DNA of 64,000 nt from Streptomyces shenzhenensis (GCF_021462265.1 NZ_JAJONF010000038.1:1-64000), one strand, 5' to 3'; shown: positions 1-8,794, counted from the first letter of the stretch. The notes: generated from the sequence alone by a model not told the origin. Program-made: numbers and translations.

Positions 1-1314
1 GGTCTGGAGGCCGGTGTGCGCACCATCGGCCACCGGCTGTCGTTGCCCGTGGGTGAGAAGGGATCCAAGCGCGCGCCCGGCGGCTACCGCAGCGGGCGGG
101 AGTGGTTCGCGAAGTCCCGGCGTCTGCGGGTCCTCGAAGACCGGCTTCAGGCGGCATGGGCCGACTGGGAGGCCGGCATCGTGCATGTGGTGCGCGGCGG
201 CAGGCGGCTGCTGAACACCCGCCACCACCTTGAGGCCGCCGGGCTTTGTGAAGCCGAATGGCGCCGCCGCTGGCGGGCCGGACGCCGCTTCCTCCAGGCC
301 GACGGGGAGTCCGGCAAGCGGTACGGCAACGAGACCATCCGCGTCAGCCTTGACGGCGAGGTCTCCCTCAAGCTCCCCGGCCCGCTGGCGTATCTGGCGA
401 ACGCGCCGCACGGCCGCTATGTCCTGGCCGCCCGGGTGTCGTTCGCGCACCGGGGCGGGCAGTGGGCCGACCGCGTCAGCACGAACCGGGCCGTGGCCTA
501 CCGCATCCACGAGGACACCGGGCGGGGGCGCTGGTACCTGACCGCGTCCTGGACCCTGCCACCCGTCCAGACGATCCCGCTGGATGCGGCCCGCGCGAGG
601 GGTGTGGTCGGCGTGGACACCAACGCCGACCACCTGGCAGCCTGGCGTCTGGACGAACACGGCAACCCCGTCGGGGAACCGCTGCGTTTCGGCTACGACC
701 TCACCGGCACCGCCGGTCACCGTGACGCCCAGGTCAGGCATGCCCTGATCCGACTGCTGCACTTCGCCCGGCGGCACGGCCTCGCGATCGCCGTCGAGGA
801 CCTCGACTTCACCGCGGAGAAGACCCGGGAGAAACACGGCCGCCGCAAACGGTTCCGGAACCTGATCTCCGGCATGCCCGTGGCCCGGCTCCGGGCCCGG
901 CTCGTGTCCATGGCGACGGAACTCGGCATCCCCGTCATCGCGGTCGACCCCGCCTACACCAGCCGCTGGGGCGCCCAGCACTGGCAGCAACCGCTCACCA
1001 CCGCAAGCAGGAAACCCACCCGCCACGACGCGGCCGCCGTGGCCATCGGAAGACGCGCCCTGGGACACCCGATCCGGCGTCGGACGGCACCGCCCCCTGC
1101 TCACCGGAGCGATGGACAGGGGCATCGGACTGTCCAGGCCGTATCGGTGGCCCCGGGGCGTGAGGGACACCGCCCCCGCATCCCCGGACCACGGACACGA
1201 TCCGTCGGCGCCGGACGCGCAGCGAACGCGGTCGACCAGAACGCCCAACACCGTCCGGGGCGCTCGGCTGAGCACGAGACCTGGCAACAGGACTCACTCC
1301 CACTCAGTCCCTAG
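1..1314 (+). CDS. TnpB-type RNA-guided nuclease homologue (IS200/IS605 OrfB), 5' end outside window
   Basis: The reading frame is open from base 1, so the N-terminus is missing; an internal GTG lies at 16. Counting from that GTG, the RuvC triad is visible: D201 in GVDTNAD, E261 in AVEDLDF and D338 in TRHDAAAVAIGRR. In ordinary TnpB the stretch between E and the last D carries a CxxC...CxxC zinc ribbon; here it reads VDPAYTSRWGAQHW with no cysteine at all. The last 70 or so residues are Arg/Pro-rich low complexity and probably overlap the right end of the element and its guide-RNA region. The gene stops 7 bp before the pit stop codon, so the element sits at the 3' end of pit. Family assignment is firm; activity is unknown. 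Confidence 0.85.
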   Translation, partial: GLEAGVRTIGHRLSLPVGEKGSKRAPGGYRSGREWFAKSRRLRVLEDRLQAAWADWEAGIVHVVRGGRRLLNTRHHLEAAGLCEAEWRRRWRAGRRFLQADGESGKRYGNETIRVSLDGEVSLKLPGPLAYLANAPHGRYVLAARVSFAHRGGQWADRVSTNRAVAYRIHEDTGRGRWYLTASWTLPPVQTIPLDAARARGVVGVDTNADHLAAWRLDEHGNPVGEPLRFGYDLTGTAGHRDAQVRHALIRLLHFARRHGLAIAVEDLDFTAEKTREKHGRRKRFRNLISGMPVARLRARLVSMATELGIPVIAVDPAYTSRWGAQHWQQPLTTASRKPTRHDAAAVAIGRRALGHPIRRRTAPPPAHRSDGQGHRTVQAVSVAPGREGHRPRIPGPRTRSVGAGRAANAVDQNAQHRPGRSAEHETWQQDSLPLSP

Positions 1315-1320
1315 GAACGG

Positions 1321-2319
1321 TTAGAGGAACACGAGGTCCACGACGCCGAACGCCGCCGCCGCGACCAGTGCCGCCGCCGGCATCGTGATGAACCAGCCCA
1401 GGACGATGTTCTTGGCCACGCCCCAGCGGACCGCGTTCACGCGCTTCGTCGCGCCGACGCCCATGATCGCCGAGGTGATGACGTGGGTGGTGGAGATCGG
1501 CGCCTTGAAGAGGTACGCCGTGGTGAACATGATCGACGCGCCCGTCGCCTCGGCCGCGAAGCCCTGTGGCGGGTCCAGTTCGATGATCTTGCGGCCGAGG
1601 GTGCGCATGATGCGCCAGCCGCCGGCGTAGGTGCCGAGGGAGAGCATGAGAGCACAGACGACCTTGACCCAGGCCGGGATCGGGTCCCCGTACGTCTCAT
1701 GGCCGGAAATCACCAGTGCCATGACGACGACGCCCATCGTCTTCTGGGCGTCCTGAAGGCCGTGGCCGAGGGCCATGCCGGCCGCCGAGACGGTCTGGGC
1801 CATACGGAAGCCCCGCTTCGCCTTGTGCGGGTTGGTCCTTCGGAACAGCCACATGATGGCCGTCATGACCAGGTAGCCGAGGATCAGGCCGACCACCGGC
1901 GACAGGAACATCGGGATGATGACCTTGTCGACGACGCCGTTCCAGAGGACGGATGTGCCGCCGGCCAGCGCCGCCCCCACCAGGCCGCCGAACAGCGCGT
2001 GGGAGGAGGACGAGGGCAGGCCGAAGTACCAGGTGACGAGGTTCCAGACGATCGCGCCGACCAGCGCTGCGAAGAGGATGCCCATGCCCGTGGAGCCCTT
2101 GGGGGTCTCGATCAGGCCCTCACTGACCGTCTTGGCGACCCCGGAGCCCAGGAAGGCGCCCGCGAGGTTCATCACGGCCGCCATCGCGAGGGCCGCGCGC
2201 GGCGTCAGCGCCCGGGTGGAGACCGAGGTGGCGATCGCGTTCGCCGAGTCGTGGAAACCGTTCGTATACGTGAAGAAGAGCGCGACCAGGATGGTCACGA
2301 CGAGCGCGAGGGTGTCCAT
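1321..2319 (-). CDS. pit: Low-affinity inorganic phosphate transporter, PiT family
   Basis: This 332-residue integral membrane protein is a PiT-type permease, a family that imports metal-phosphate using an ion gradient. The two duplicated PiT signatures are visible: YTNGFHDSANAIATSVSTRAL near residue 20 and ALGHGLQDAQKTMG in the second half, plus the GLPSSSSHALFGG and APISTTHVITSAIMG motifs. About ten hydrophobic segments can be counted. It starts 7 nt after the stop of the DUF47 gene and is surely co-transcribed with it. Its 3' end abuts the TnpB gene. In S. coelicolor I recall a high-affinity pst operon near this gene; none is visible here. Confidence 0.95.
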   Translation of the reverse strand: MDTLALVVTILVALFFTYTNGFHDSANAIATSVSTRALTPRAALAMAAVMNLAGAFLGSGVAKTVSEGLIETPKGSTGMGILFAALVGAIVWNLVTWYFGLPSSSSHALFGGLVGAALAGGTSVLWNGVVDKVIIPMFLSPVVGLILGYLVMTAIMWLFRRTNPHKAKRGFRMAQTVSAAGMALGHGLQDAQKTMGVVVMALVISGHETYGDPIPAWVKVVCALMLSLGTYAGGWRIMRTLGRKIIELDPPQGFAAEATGASIMFTTAYLFKAPISTTHVITSAIMGVGATKRVNAVRWGVAKNIVLGWFITMPAAALVAAAAFGVVDLVFL

Positions 2320-2326
2320 CGACGGG

Positions 2327-2947
2327 TCAGGACTCCTTGACGGCGATGGTCTCCACCGTGTTCGCCACGTGCTCGAACGCGTCCGCCGCCTCTTCCAGGA
2401 CGTCCACGATCTGCTTGAGCTTCAGCACCTCGATCGCGTCGTACTTGCCGTTGAAGAGGTGGGCGAGAAGCTTGCGGTGGATCTGGTCCGCCTGGTTCTC
2501 CAGGCGGTTCACCTCGATCCAGTACTCGGTGAGGTTGTCCAGCGTGCGCAGGTGGGGCATCGCCTCGGCCGTCAGGTCGGCGGCCCGCGCCAACACCTCG
2601 ATCTGTTGTTCGACGCCCTTCGGCAGTTCCTCGACGTTGTAGAGGACGACCAGGTCGACGGCCTCCTCCATGAAGTCCATGATGTCGTCGAGGGAGGACG
2701 CGAGGGTGTAGATGTCCTCGCGGTCGAAGGGCGTGATGAACGAGGAGTTCAGCTGGTGGAAGATCGCGTGCGTGGCGTCGTCACCTGCGTGTTCCGCTGC
2801 CCGCATGCGCTCCGCGATCTCGGCCCGGGCAGACGCGTCCGCCCCGAGCAGTTCCATCAGGAGTTTCGAGCCCGTGACGATGTTGTCCGCGGAGGCGGCG
2901 AACATGTCATAGAAGCTCGTCTCCCTGGGGGTCAGACGAAAGCGCAC
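2327..2947 (-). CDS. PhoU-like DUF47 family protein, partner of pit
   Basis: This 206-residue helical protein begins with GTG (VRFRLTPRETSFYDMFAASADN), preceded by a GAGGA ribosome site. It matches the DUF47/TIGR00153 family that almost always precedes a PiT permease and is thought to modulate it. PhoU-type helical-bundle features include conserved acidic clusters such as EHAGDDATH and FDREDIYTLASSLDDIMDF, where metals bind in relatives. It is cytoplasmic, with no signal or membrane segment. It is the first gene of the pit operon and is divergent from csoR across about 200 bp. Confidence 0.93.
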   Translation of the reverse strand: MRFRLTPRETSFYDMFAASADNIVTGSKLLMELLGADASARAEIAERMRAAEHAGDDATHAIFHQLNSSFITPFDREDIYTLASSLDDIMDFMEEAVDLVVLYNVEELPKGVEQQIEVLARAADLTAEAMPHLRTLDNLTEYWIEVNRLENQADQIHRKLLAHLFNGKYDAIEVLKLKQIVDVLEEAADAFEHVANTVETIAVKES

Positions 2948-3100
2948 TTGGGGTCCTCGGTATGCATGGGTTTCGGTCAGGGTGATGCTAAGCGCATCAT
3001 CCGGCCACGGCTAATGGGCCGCCCTCCAGTTTCGCCCATGGGGCTCGGCGATCATCACGGGGGCGTCCCGAGGGCCCTATACCCAGCAAAGTTCGTTACC

Positions 3101-3121
3101 ATATACCCGGCAGGGGTATAT
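3101..3121. promoter_or_regulatory. Probable CsoR operator
   Basis: The inverted repeat ATATACCC-GGCAG-GGGTATAT (8-bp perfect arms) ends 23 nt before the csoR start codon. GTATAC-type palindromes with G/C-rich centres are the known CsoR operator class, so autorepression relieved by Cu(I) is the likely reading. A further half site (CTATACCC) lies at 3077-3084. Confidence 0.75.
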
Positions 3122-3144
3122 GTCTCGACGATACGGAGGACGCG

Positions 3145-3510
3145 ATGACGACCACCGAGGCGGGCGCCACGACACCCTCCACGAGCGGAGGGCCGGCGCC
3201 GACCACGCACGGCTACCACAAGCAGAAGGACGAGCACCTCAAGCGGCTGCGCCGGATCGAGGGCCAGATCCGGGGTCTGCAGCGCATGGTCGACGAGGAC
3301 ACCTACTGCATCGACATACTCACCCAGGTCTCCGCCTCCACCAAGGCCCTGCAGTCCTTCGCCCTGCAACTGCTCGAGGAGCACCTGCGGCACTGCGTCG
3401 CCACGGCGGCCATCGAGAGCTCCGCTCAGGGCGCCGCCGAGGGCGGGTCGGAGATCGACGCGAAGGTCGAGGAGGCCACCCAGGCCATCGCCCGCCTGCT
3501 GCGGACCTGA
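3145..3510 (+). CDS. csoR: Copper-sensing transcriptional repressor CsoR
   Basis: This 121-residue protein is all-helical and of the CsoR/RcnR family, which represses copper efflux genes until Cu(I) binds. The Cu(I) ligand set is intact: C55 (TYCIDIL), H80 and C84 (EEHLRHCV), with the 25- and 4-residue spacing of known CsoR proteins. The signature RRIEGQIRGLQRMVDED is also present. The N-terminal 25 residues are a disordered Thr/Gly/Pro extension typical of Streptomyces. Start ATG is preceded by GGAGG. No copper exporter is adjacent; its targets must be elsewhere. The operator at 3101-3121 supports autoregulation. Confidence 0.95.
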   Translation: MTTTEAGATTPSTSGGPAPTTHGYHKQKDEHLKRLRRIEGQIRGLQRMVDEDTYCIDILTQVSASTKALQSFALQLLEEHLRHCVATAAIESSAQGAAEGGSEIDAKVEEATQAIARLLRT

Positions 3511-3534
3511 CCGGGCCCGGTCACCTGGCCTGAA

Positions 3535-3702
3535 TCAGCGGGCGTCGCCCTCCTCGCCCACGCGCAGCACCTCGTCGATGCTCTCCAGGCTGAGCCGGTC
3601 CTCGGCGGCCGACGCCGCGATCATCAGCTCTCCGCACAGCTCGATCTCGGCGAGGGCCACGTGGTCCTGAACTGCCGTACCGCCGACCGGAGCCACGTGC
3701 AT
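3535..3702 (-). CDS. Small conserved-looking acidic protein, 55 aa
   Basis: A 55-residue reading frame starts MHVAPVGGTAVQDHVAL and ends LRVGEEGDAR. The ATG is preceded by AAGAGGTG, a strong ribosome site with good spacing. It is acidic and predicted largely helical, with no membrane segment. It lies between csoR (convergent) and the lipoprotein gene. Third-position GC is high, as in real Streptomyces genes. I recall similar small proteins annotated at this place in other Streptomyces but have no function for it. Confidence 0.7.
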   Translation of the reverse strand: MHVAPVGGTAVQDHVALAEIELCGELMIAASAAEDRLSLESIDEVLRVGEEGDAR

Positions 3703-3819
3703 CACCTCTTCTCTGCCGTCACCGACTCTCTAGAGTAGGCAGCGGTCTACACAACGCGCATGGCACGGACGGGCTAGTTCACAGGTCGGACAGAGCGGTC
3801 CCCTGACTAGTGCGTCGGC

Positions 3820-4674
3820 CTAGCGCGTCGGCTGGTTTTCGGCGATCCGGCCCGCGTAGATGTCCGCGGCGCGCGGCAGCTGCACGTCCACCGGAGTGCC
3901 GAATCCGTACAGCAGCGTCGTCGAGGCGACCGCCACCGTGCCCTTGCCGCTGTCGTTGACGAAGCTGAACCGCTGCCGCAGCTTCCGGATCCGGCCCTGG
4001 TCGTCGAGGTACACGTCGAACGGGACCTCGGCGGTGGCGAACCCTTGTGCCGCGGACGCCAGGGCGGCCCTGTTGCCGGCGGACGCCGAGCGGGCGGCGG
4101 CCGCGAGGTCGGCGGTGCCGCGGTAGTGCCGGACCTCGGTCCCGGCGAGTTCGGTCCTCCCCACGTACGTCGCCGAGCGCGTGCCGCGCAGCAGCTCGGC
4201 CGCCGCGAACGGATCGGTCGCGCCGCCGGTGACCAGATTGCCGTCGGAGAGGGTCGAGGTCTCCACGCGGACCCATTTGTCGGCGGGTACTCCGGCGCCC
4301 CGGTTCTTCATGAACAGCGCGCCCGGGGCGAGGAGTTCGGTGATCGGGCGGTGCTCGGAGGCGCCGGCCGGGTCCTGCGGGAGGACGATCGTGAGCTTGC
4401 CGAGCTGCCGGTCGTAGTCGTAGACGCCCTTGCCGCGGATGGTGACCCGGGTGCCGCCGGTTGCCATCTCCATCGAGGTCGTGGCCTGGGAGGTGCCGGT
4501 GGCGCGCAGGGTGTCCGCCGTGCGCTTCAGGAGGGTGACCGGGGTGTCGCCGGTGGTGCCGCTGGCGCCTTCCGCCGTGGCGCCGCCGCAGCCGGTGGCG
4601 CAGGCGCCGAGGCCGACCACGAGTCCTACGGTGACGGCCGTCTTTCCAGCGCGCCAGTGCTGCCGCCGTTTCAT
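3820..4674 (-). CDS. Putative lipoprotein of LppX/LolA-like fold
   Basis: I start this at the ATG giving MKRRQHWRAGKTAVTVGL; a GGGGTAGG stretch precedes it, and an upstream in-frame ATG would place 11 extra residues before the signal. The signal peptide ends in a lipobox-like ACATGC, so the cysteine near residue 20 should be lipidated and the protein anchored outside. The mature 260 residues are predicted beta-rich with alternating Thr/Val strands, like LppX/LprG or LolA half-barrels that hold lipids. No substrate can be named. It is monocistronic. Confidence 0.8.
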   Translation of the reverse strand: MKRRQHWRAGKTAVTVGLVVGLGACATGCGGATAEGASGTTGDTPVTLLKRTADTLRATGTSQATTSMEMATGGTRVTIRGKGVYDYDRQLGKLTIVLPQDPAGASEHRPITELLAPGALFMKNRGAGVPADKWVRVETSTLSDGNLVTGGATDPFAAAELLRGTRSATYVGRTELAGTEVRHYRGTADLAAAARSASAGNRAALASAAQGFATAEVPFDVYLDDQGRIRKLRQRFSFVNDSGKGTVAVASTTLLYGFGTPVDVQLPRAADIYAGRIAENQPTR

Positions 4675-5143
4675 CGCCTGCCTACCCCCAGCCGGTACGT
4701 CCGTCACGGGTCCCGCGTCGTTCCGCTTAACGAGGGGTGGGTGGGGCCGTCACGCATACTTGCGCTTCGGCAGGCATGGGTAACGTTGTCGATGTGGCGC
4801 AGGAAGACGGTTCCGGGCGGGTCCTGCAAGGGGCGGGGCACGATGCGGGCACGGTGGAACAGGGGCGGTTCTGTTTCGCGCGGTGCACGTGTGGGTGGCG
4901 GGGGCCGGCGAGGAGAGCGAGAAGCCTGGCGCGGACCGATGCGGAGGGGCACTTGGCCGGGGGTGGCTGAGGCGGGTGAGTCCGGTGCCGGCCGGCGGGG
5001 GCTTGTCGCTCCCCCACTCTCGGCTTCGCTCGAGCGGGGGGACCCCCATCGCGGCGGAGCCGCAGATCGACACAGCCCCGCGCCCCCTGCGGGGCGCTGC
5101 AGCCCGCGCCCCCGTGCGGCTCGCCCCCTTTGGGGCGCTCCCC
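4675..5143. other. Intergenic stretch with a dispersed repeat
   Basis: No gene is supported here. The 5' part (4700-4800) is the upstream region of the lipoprotein. The rest is very GC-rich and includes a copy of a Streptomyces dispersed palindromic repeat (see 5008-5064) followed by short GGGGCGC stem-loops up to the NUDIX stop codon. Confidence 0.6.
5008..5064. repeat. Dispersed palindromic repeat, copy 1
   Basis: The core contains CTCGGCTTCGCTCGAGC followed by GGGGGGACCCCCATCGCGG and GGAGCCGCA. The same modules occur, inverted, at 41335-41397 and 58674-58736, and the second half alone at 33684-33731. All copies lie between genes, downstream of stop codons. Confidence 0.85.
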
Positions 5144-5560
5144 CTACTGCGGGTTGTGCAGCGCGGCCAGCAACTCGTCCACCAGCTGGGCGTCTCGCGG
5201 CTGGGTCAGGCGGCGGCGGGCGTCGGGTGGGCGCAGCCACAGGATCCGGTCCACCTCGTGGTTCGGGGTGAAGTGGCCCTCCGCTGCCTCGCCGGACCAG
5301 TAACGGACTTCCTTGGGGCGGCCGTTGGCGTAGTAGTGGACGGTGGACAGCTCGCTGCCCAGGGTCGCTGTGCAGCCGGTCTCCTCGGCCACCTCGCGCA
5401 ACGCGCCGGTGCCCGCGTCCTCGCCGCGCTTGAGCTTGCCCTTGGGGTGGGACCAGTCGTCGTACTTGGGGCGGTGGACGAGGCAGATCTCCAGGTCGCC
5501 GTCGACCGGCGAGCGGCGCCACAGGACGCAGCCCGCCGCCTGCACCGGCGTGTCGCTCAC
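5144..5560 (-). CDS. NUDIX hydrolase (MutT-like)
   Basis: This 138-residue protein starts at GTG (VSDTPVQAAGCVLWRR) with GTGGAGG upstream; the start overlaps the CHAD-protein stop (GTGA). The Nudix box is complete: G-x5-E-x7-REVAEETGC, within GKLKRGEDAGTGALREVAEE. Relatives hydrolyse nucleoside diphosphates linked to another group, such as 8-oxo-dGTP or diadenosine polyphosphates. The RPKYDDWSHPKGKLKRGE context resembles the N-terminal half of mycobacterial MutT1. No histidine-phosphatase domain is fused. It is the last gene of the ppk-CHAD-NUDIX operon, suggesting a role in phosphate-compound turnover. Confidence 0.92.
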   Translation of the reverse strand: MSDTPVQAAGCVLWRRSPVDGDLEICLVHRPKYDDWSHPKGKLKRGEDAGTGALREVAEETGCTATLGSELSTVHYYANGRPKEVRYWSGEAAEGHFTPNHEVDRILWLRPPDARRRLTQPRDAQLVDELLAALHNPQ

Positions 5561-6579
5561 ACGGCCTCCACTCGCTGCTTCTGCCACGCCTGCTGGAACG
5601 CGAACCGGGCCGCCTCCACCTCGTGCCGCTGGTCGGCGTGGAGGACACCGAGGGCGTAGGCCGTCGCGGGGGCGATGCGCGGGGTGCGGGCCGCCGCGGC
5701 GGCCGCGGCGGCGGCTTCCGAGGCGTCCCGGTGCCGGTTCAGGGCCTGGCCGGCCGCGAGCAGCCGTACGTCCACCGGCGCGCCCTCGCCGCACACCACC
5801 TCGCGGGCGTAGCGGTGCAGGCGCAGCAGGAGGCGGACCTGGTGCCAGGGGCCGTCCTGGGGGTGCGGGGCCGGGTCCGGCGACAGGCCGTGGACCAGGG
5901 CCTCCGCGTTGTAGGGGTGGCCGGCGGTGACCAGGGGGAGCGCGGCGATGGCGTCGGTGAGGCGTTCCTCGGCCGCCGCCGCCTGCGGGCGCAGGTCGGT
6001 GGTGGGCGCCGCGGCCGTCAGCGGGACCTCGCTGGCCAGCACCGCGACCTTGTCGGCGACCGCGTGGAAGCGGGCGGAGCCGAGCGCCTGGAGGGCGGTG
6101 GAGTGGGCGCGGGTGCGGGCGAGGGTGAGCTGGCGGTCCAGCAGGGCGCCCGCCTTGGCCGCGCCGACGGTGAGGTTGCCGCGCTCGGTCCCCGCCTCCG
6201 AAGTGGCCTGGGCGGGCAGGGCCGTCGAGCCGGAGAGGCGGTGCAGCGCCAGCAACAGGCGCTCCAGCCGCCCCTCGTAGGCGTGCTCAAGGCCCAACGT
6301 GCCCGACAGCCAGGCGAGTTCGGGGCGGATCTCCTCGGACCAGTCGGTGTCGAGGAGCGGTCGGAAGGTGTGCAGGCTGCCGCTGATGCGCCGGGCGGAG
6401 CGGCGCAGCGCGCGGGCCGCGTCGACGGACTCCGCCGTCGCGCTCGCCGTCCCGGTCTCCCGGTGCAGGCGCAGCGCGCGGAGGAACTCCGTGGCCTGGG
6501 CGCGCAGGTAGCCCGCGAGGGCGTCCCCGGTCACGGCCCGGGCCGTCGGATCCGTCGGTTCAAGGTGTTGCTGTGCCAC
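5557..6579 (-). CDS. CHAD domain protein
   Basis: This 340-residue protein is almost entirely helical and rich in His, Arg and Lys on regular faces (RALRLHRETG, RALRRSARRISGSLHTFRPLLD, LLLRLHRYAREV), the hallmark of CHAD domains, which bind polyphosphate. It begins with GTG inside the end of ppk (20-bp overlap) and overlaps the NUDIX start. Placement directly after ppk fits a protein that binds or organises the polyphosphate product. There is no CYTH domain fused. A poly-Ala stretch (AAAAAAAAARTP) near residue 285 is probably a linker. Confidence 0.9.
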   Translation of the reverse strand: MAQQHLEPTDPTARAVTGDALAGYLRAQATEFLRALRLHRETGTASATAESVDAARALRRSARRISGSLHTFRPLLDTDWSEEIRPELAWLSGTLGLEHAYEGRLERLLLALHRLSGSTALPAQATSEAGTERGNLTVGAAKAGALLDRQLTLARTRAHSTALQALGSARFHAVADKVAVLASEVPLTAAAPTTDLRPQAAAAEERLTDAIAALPLVTAGHPYNAEALVHGLSPDPAPHPQDGPWHQVRLLLRLHRYAREVVCGEGAPVDVRLLAAGQALNRHRDASEAAAAAAAAARTPRIAPATAYALGVLHADQRHEVEAARFAFQQAWQKQRVEAV

Positions 6580-8794
6580 GCCGGCGCCTCCGGGCGTCTA
6601 TGAGCATCTCCTGGATGTTGCGCAGCGGCTGTCCGTCGGCGTCGGTCGCGTGCCGGGTCCATTCGCCGTCCGGGCCCAGGTGCCAGGAGGAGGTGGAGTC
6701 GGACATACCGCTTTCGAGGAACCGGTTGAGCGCGGCTCGATGGGCCGGGTCGGTGACCCGGACCAGGGCCTCTATCCGGCGGTCGAGGTTGCGGTGCATC
6801 ATGTCGGCGCTGCCTATCCACACCTCGGGCTCGCCGCCGTTGCCGAAGGCGAAGACCCGGGAGTGCTCCAGGAAGCGGCCGAGGACCGAGCGGACCCGGA
6901 TGTTCTCCGACAGGCCCGTGACGCCCGGCCGTATCGCGCAGATGCCGCGCACCCAGACGTCGACCGGCACGCCCGCCATGGACGCCCGGTACAGGGCGTC
7001 GACGATCGCCTCGTCGACCATCGAGTTGACCTTGATGCGGACGAACGCGGGGCGCCCGGCCTTGTGGTGCTGGATTTCCTTCTCGATGCGCGCGACCAGT
7101 CCGTCGCGCAGCGACTTGGGGGCCACCAGCAGGCGGCGGTACGTCTCCCGGCGGGAGTAGCCGGAGAGGCGGTTGAACAGGTCGGACAGGTCGGCGCCCA
7201 CCTGCGGGTCGGCGGTGAGCAGGCCGAGGTCCTCGTACAGGCGCGCGGTCTTGGGGTGGTAGTTGCCGGTGCCGACGTGGCTGTACCGCCGTAGCGTCTC
7301 GCCCTCCTGGCGGACCACCAGGGACAGCTTGCAGTGGGTCTTCAGGCCGACCAGGCCGTACACCACGTGGCAGCCGGCCTCTTCCAGGCGCTTGGCCCAC
7401 TTGATGTTGGCGTGCTCGTCGAAGCGGGCCTTGATCTCGACCAGGACGAGGACCTGCTTGCCGGCCTCGGCGGCGTCGATGAGCGCGTTGACGATCGGGG
7501 AGTCGCCGGAGGTGCGGTACAGGGTCTGCTTGATCGCCAGGACGTCCGGGTCCTCGGCGGCCTGCTCGATGAAGGCCTGCACCGAGGTGGAGAAGCTGTC
7601 GTACGGGTGGTGCAGCAGCACGTCCCGCTCGCGCAGCGCGGCGAAGATGTCGGGCGCGGACGCGGACTCCACCTCGGCGAGGTCCCGGTGGGTGCCGGCG
7701 ATGAACTTGCGGTACTTCAGCTCCGGCCGGTCCAGGCCGGCGATGCGGAACAGGCCGGTCAGGTCGAGCGGGCCGGGCAGCGGGTAGACCTCGGCCTCGC
7801 CGATCTTCAGCTCGCGTACCAGCAGGTCGAGCACCTCGCGGTCGATGGACTCCTCGACCTCCAGGCGCACCGGCGGCCCGAAGCGGCGCCGCATGAGTTC
7901 CTTCTCCAGGGCCTGGAGCAGGTTCTCCGCGTCGTCCTCCTCGACCTCCAGGTCCTCGTTCCTCGTCAGCCGGAAGGCGTGGTGCTCCACGACCTCCATG
8001 CCCGGGAACAGCTCTTCCAGGTGGGCCGCGATGACGTCCTCGATCGGGACGTACCGGCCCGGGGAGCTCTCGAGGAAGCGGTTCAGCGACGGCGGCACCT
8101 TGACCCGGGCGAAGTGCTTGTGGCCGCTGACCGGGTTGCGTACCACCACGGCCAGGTTCAGGGAGAGGCCCGAGATGTAGGGGAAGGGGTGCGCCGGGTC
8201 GACCGCCAGCGGGGTCAGGACGGGGAAGATCTGGTGCCTGAAGAGCGTGAAGAGCCGCGCCTGCTCCTTCTCCGTGAGCTCGGCCCAGCGGACCAGGTGG
8301 ATGCCCTCCTCCGCGAGCGCGGGGGCGACGTCCTCGTGGTAGCAGGCGGCGTGCCGGGCCATCAGCTCACGGGAGCGGGCCCAGATCATCTCCAGCACCT
8401 CGCGCGGCTGCAGCCCGGAGGCGGACCGGGTGGCCACGCCGGTGGCTATCCGGCGCTTCAGGCCGGCCACCCGGACCATGAAGAACTCGTCCAGGTTGCT
8501 CGCGAAGATCGCCAGGAAGTTCGCCCGCTCCAGCAGCGGAGTGTTCGGGTCCTCGGCGAGTTCCAGCACCCGCTCGTTGAACGCGAGCCAGCTGCGCTCC
8601 CGGTCGAGGAAGCGCCCCTGGGGCAGCTGGCCCCCGTCGGCCTGCGACTCCTCGTACCCGTCGAGGTCGGCGTCGATGTCGGGTTCCAGGTCGGAGACCG
8701 CGGCGGCCACGGCGTGCGGGCGGTGCGCGGCGATGGAGCCCACGGAGGGCTGGGCGGGCTGGACCTCGGCTGCCTGGGCGTTCTGCTGGCTCAT
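6560..8794 (-). CDS. ppk: Polyphosphate kinase (PPK1)
   Basis: PPK1 reversibly transfers the terminal phosphate of ATP to polyphosphate. The four PPK domains are readable: N domain from FLDRERSWLAFNERVLELA, head domain, and two phospholipase-D-like C domains. Counting from ATG 8794, H487 (GLKTHCKLSL) is the expected autophosphorylated histidine and H667 (MMHRNLDRRIE) the second catalytic one. I choose ATG 8794 (MSQQNAQAAEV) because GGAAGA precedes it. An in-frame ATG at 8917 adds 41 low-complexity residues but has no ribosome site; published Streptomyces Ppk is about 774 residues, so the longer form cannot be excluded. The operon continues with CHAD and NUDIX genes. Confidence 0.95.
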   Translation of the reverse strand: MSQQNAQAAEVQPAQPSVGSIAAHRPHAVAAAVSDLEPDIDADLDGYEESQADGGQLPQGRFLDRERSWLAFNERVLELAEDPNTPLLERANFLAIFASNLDEFFMVRVAGLKRRIATGVATRSASGLQPREVLEMIWARSRELMARHAACYHEDVAPALAEEGIHLVRWAELTEKEQARLFTLFRHQIFPVLTPLAVDPAHPFPYISGLSLNLAVVVRNPVSGHKHFARVKVPPSLNRFLESSPGRYVPIEDVIAAHLEELFPGMEVVEHHAFRLTRNEDLEVEEDDAENLLQALEKELMRRRFGPPVRLEVEESIDREVLDLLVRELKIGEAEVYPLPGPLDLTGLFRIAGLDRPELKYRKFIAGTHRDLAEVESASAPDIFAALRERDVLLHHPYDSFSTSVQAFIEQAAEDPDVLAIKQTLYRTSGDSPIVNALIDAAEAGKQVLVLVEIKARFDEHANIKWAKRLEEAGCHVVYGLVGLKTHCKLSLVVRQEGETLRRYSHVGTGNYHPKTARLYEDLGLLTADPQVGADLSDLFNRLSGYSRRETYRRLLVAPKSLRDGLVARIEKEIQHHKAGRPAFVRIKVNSMVDEAIVDALYRASMAGVPVDVWVRGICAIRPGVTGLSENIRVRSVLGRFLEHSRVFAFGNGGEPEVWIGSADMMHRNLDRRIEALVRVTDPAHRAALNRFLESGMSDSTSSWHLGPDGEWTRHATDADGQPLRNIQEMLIDARRRRRGTATP

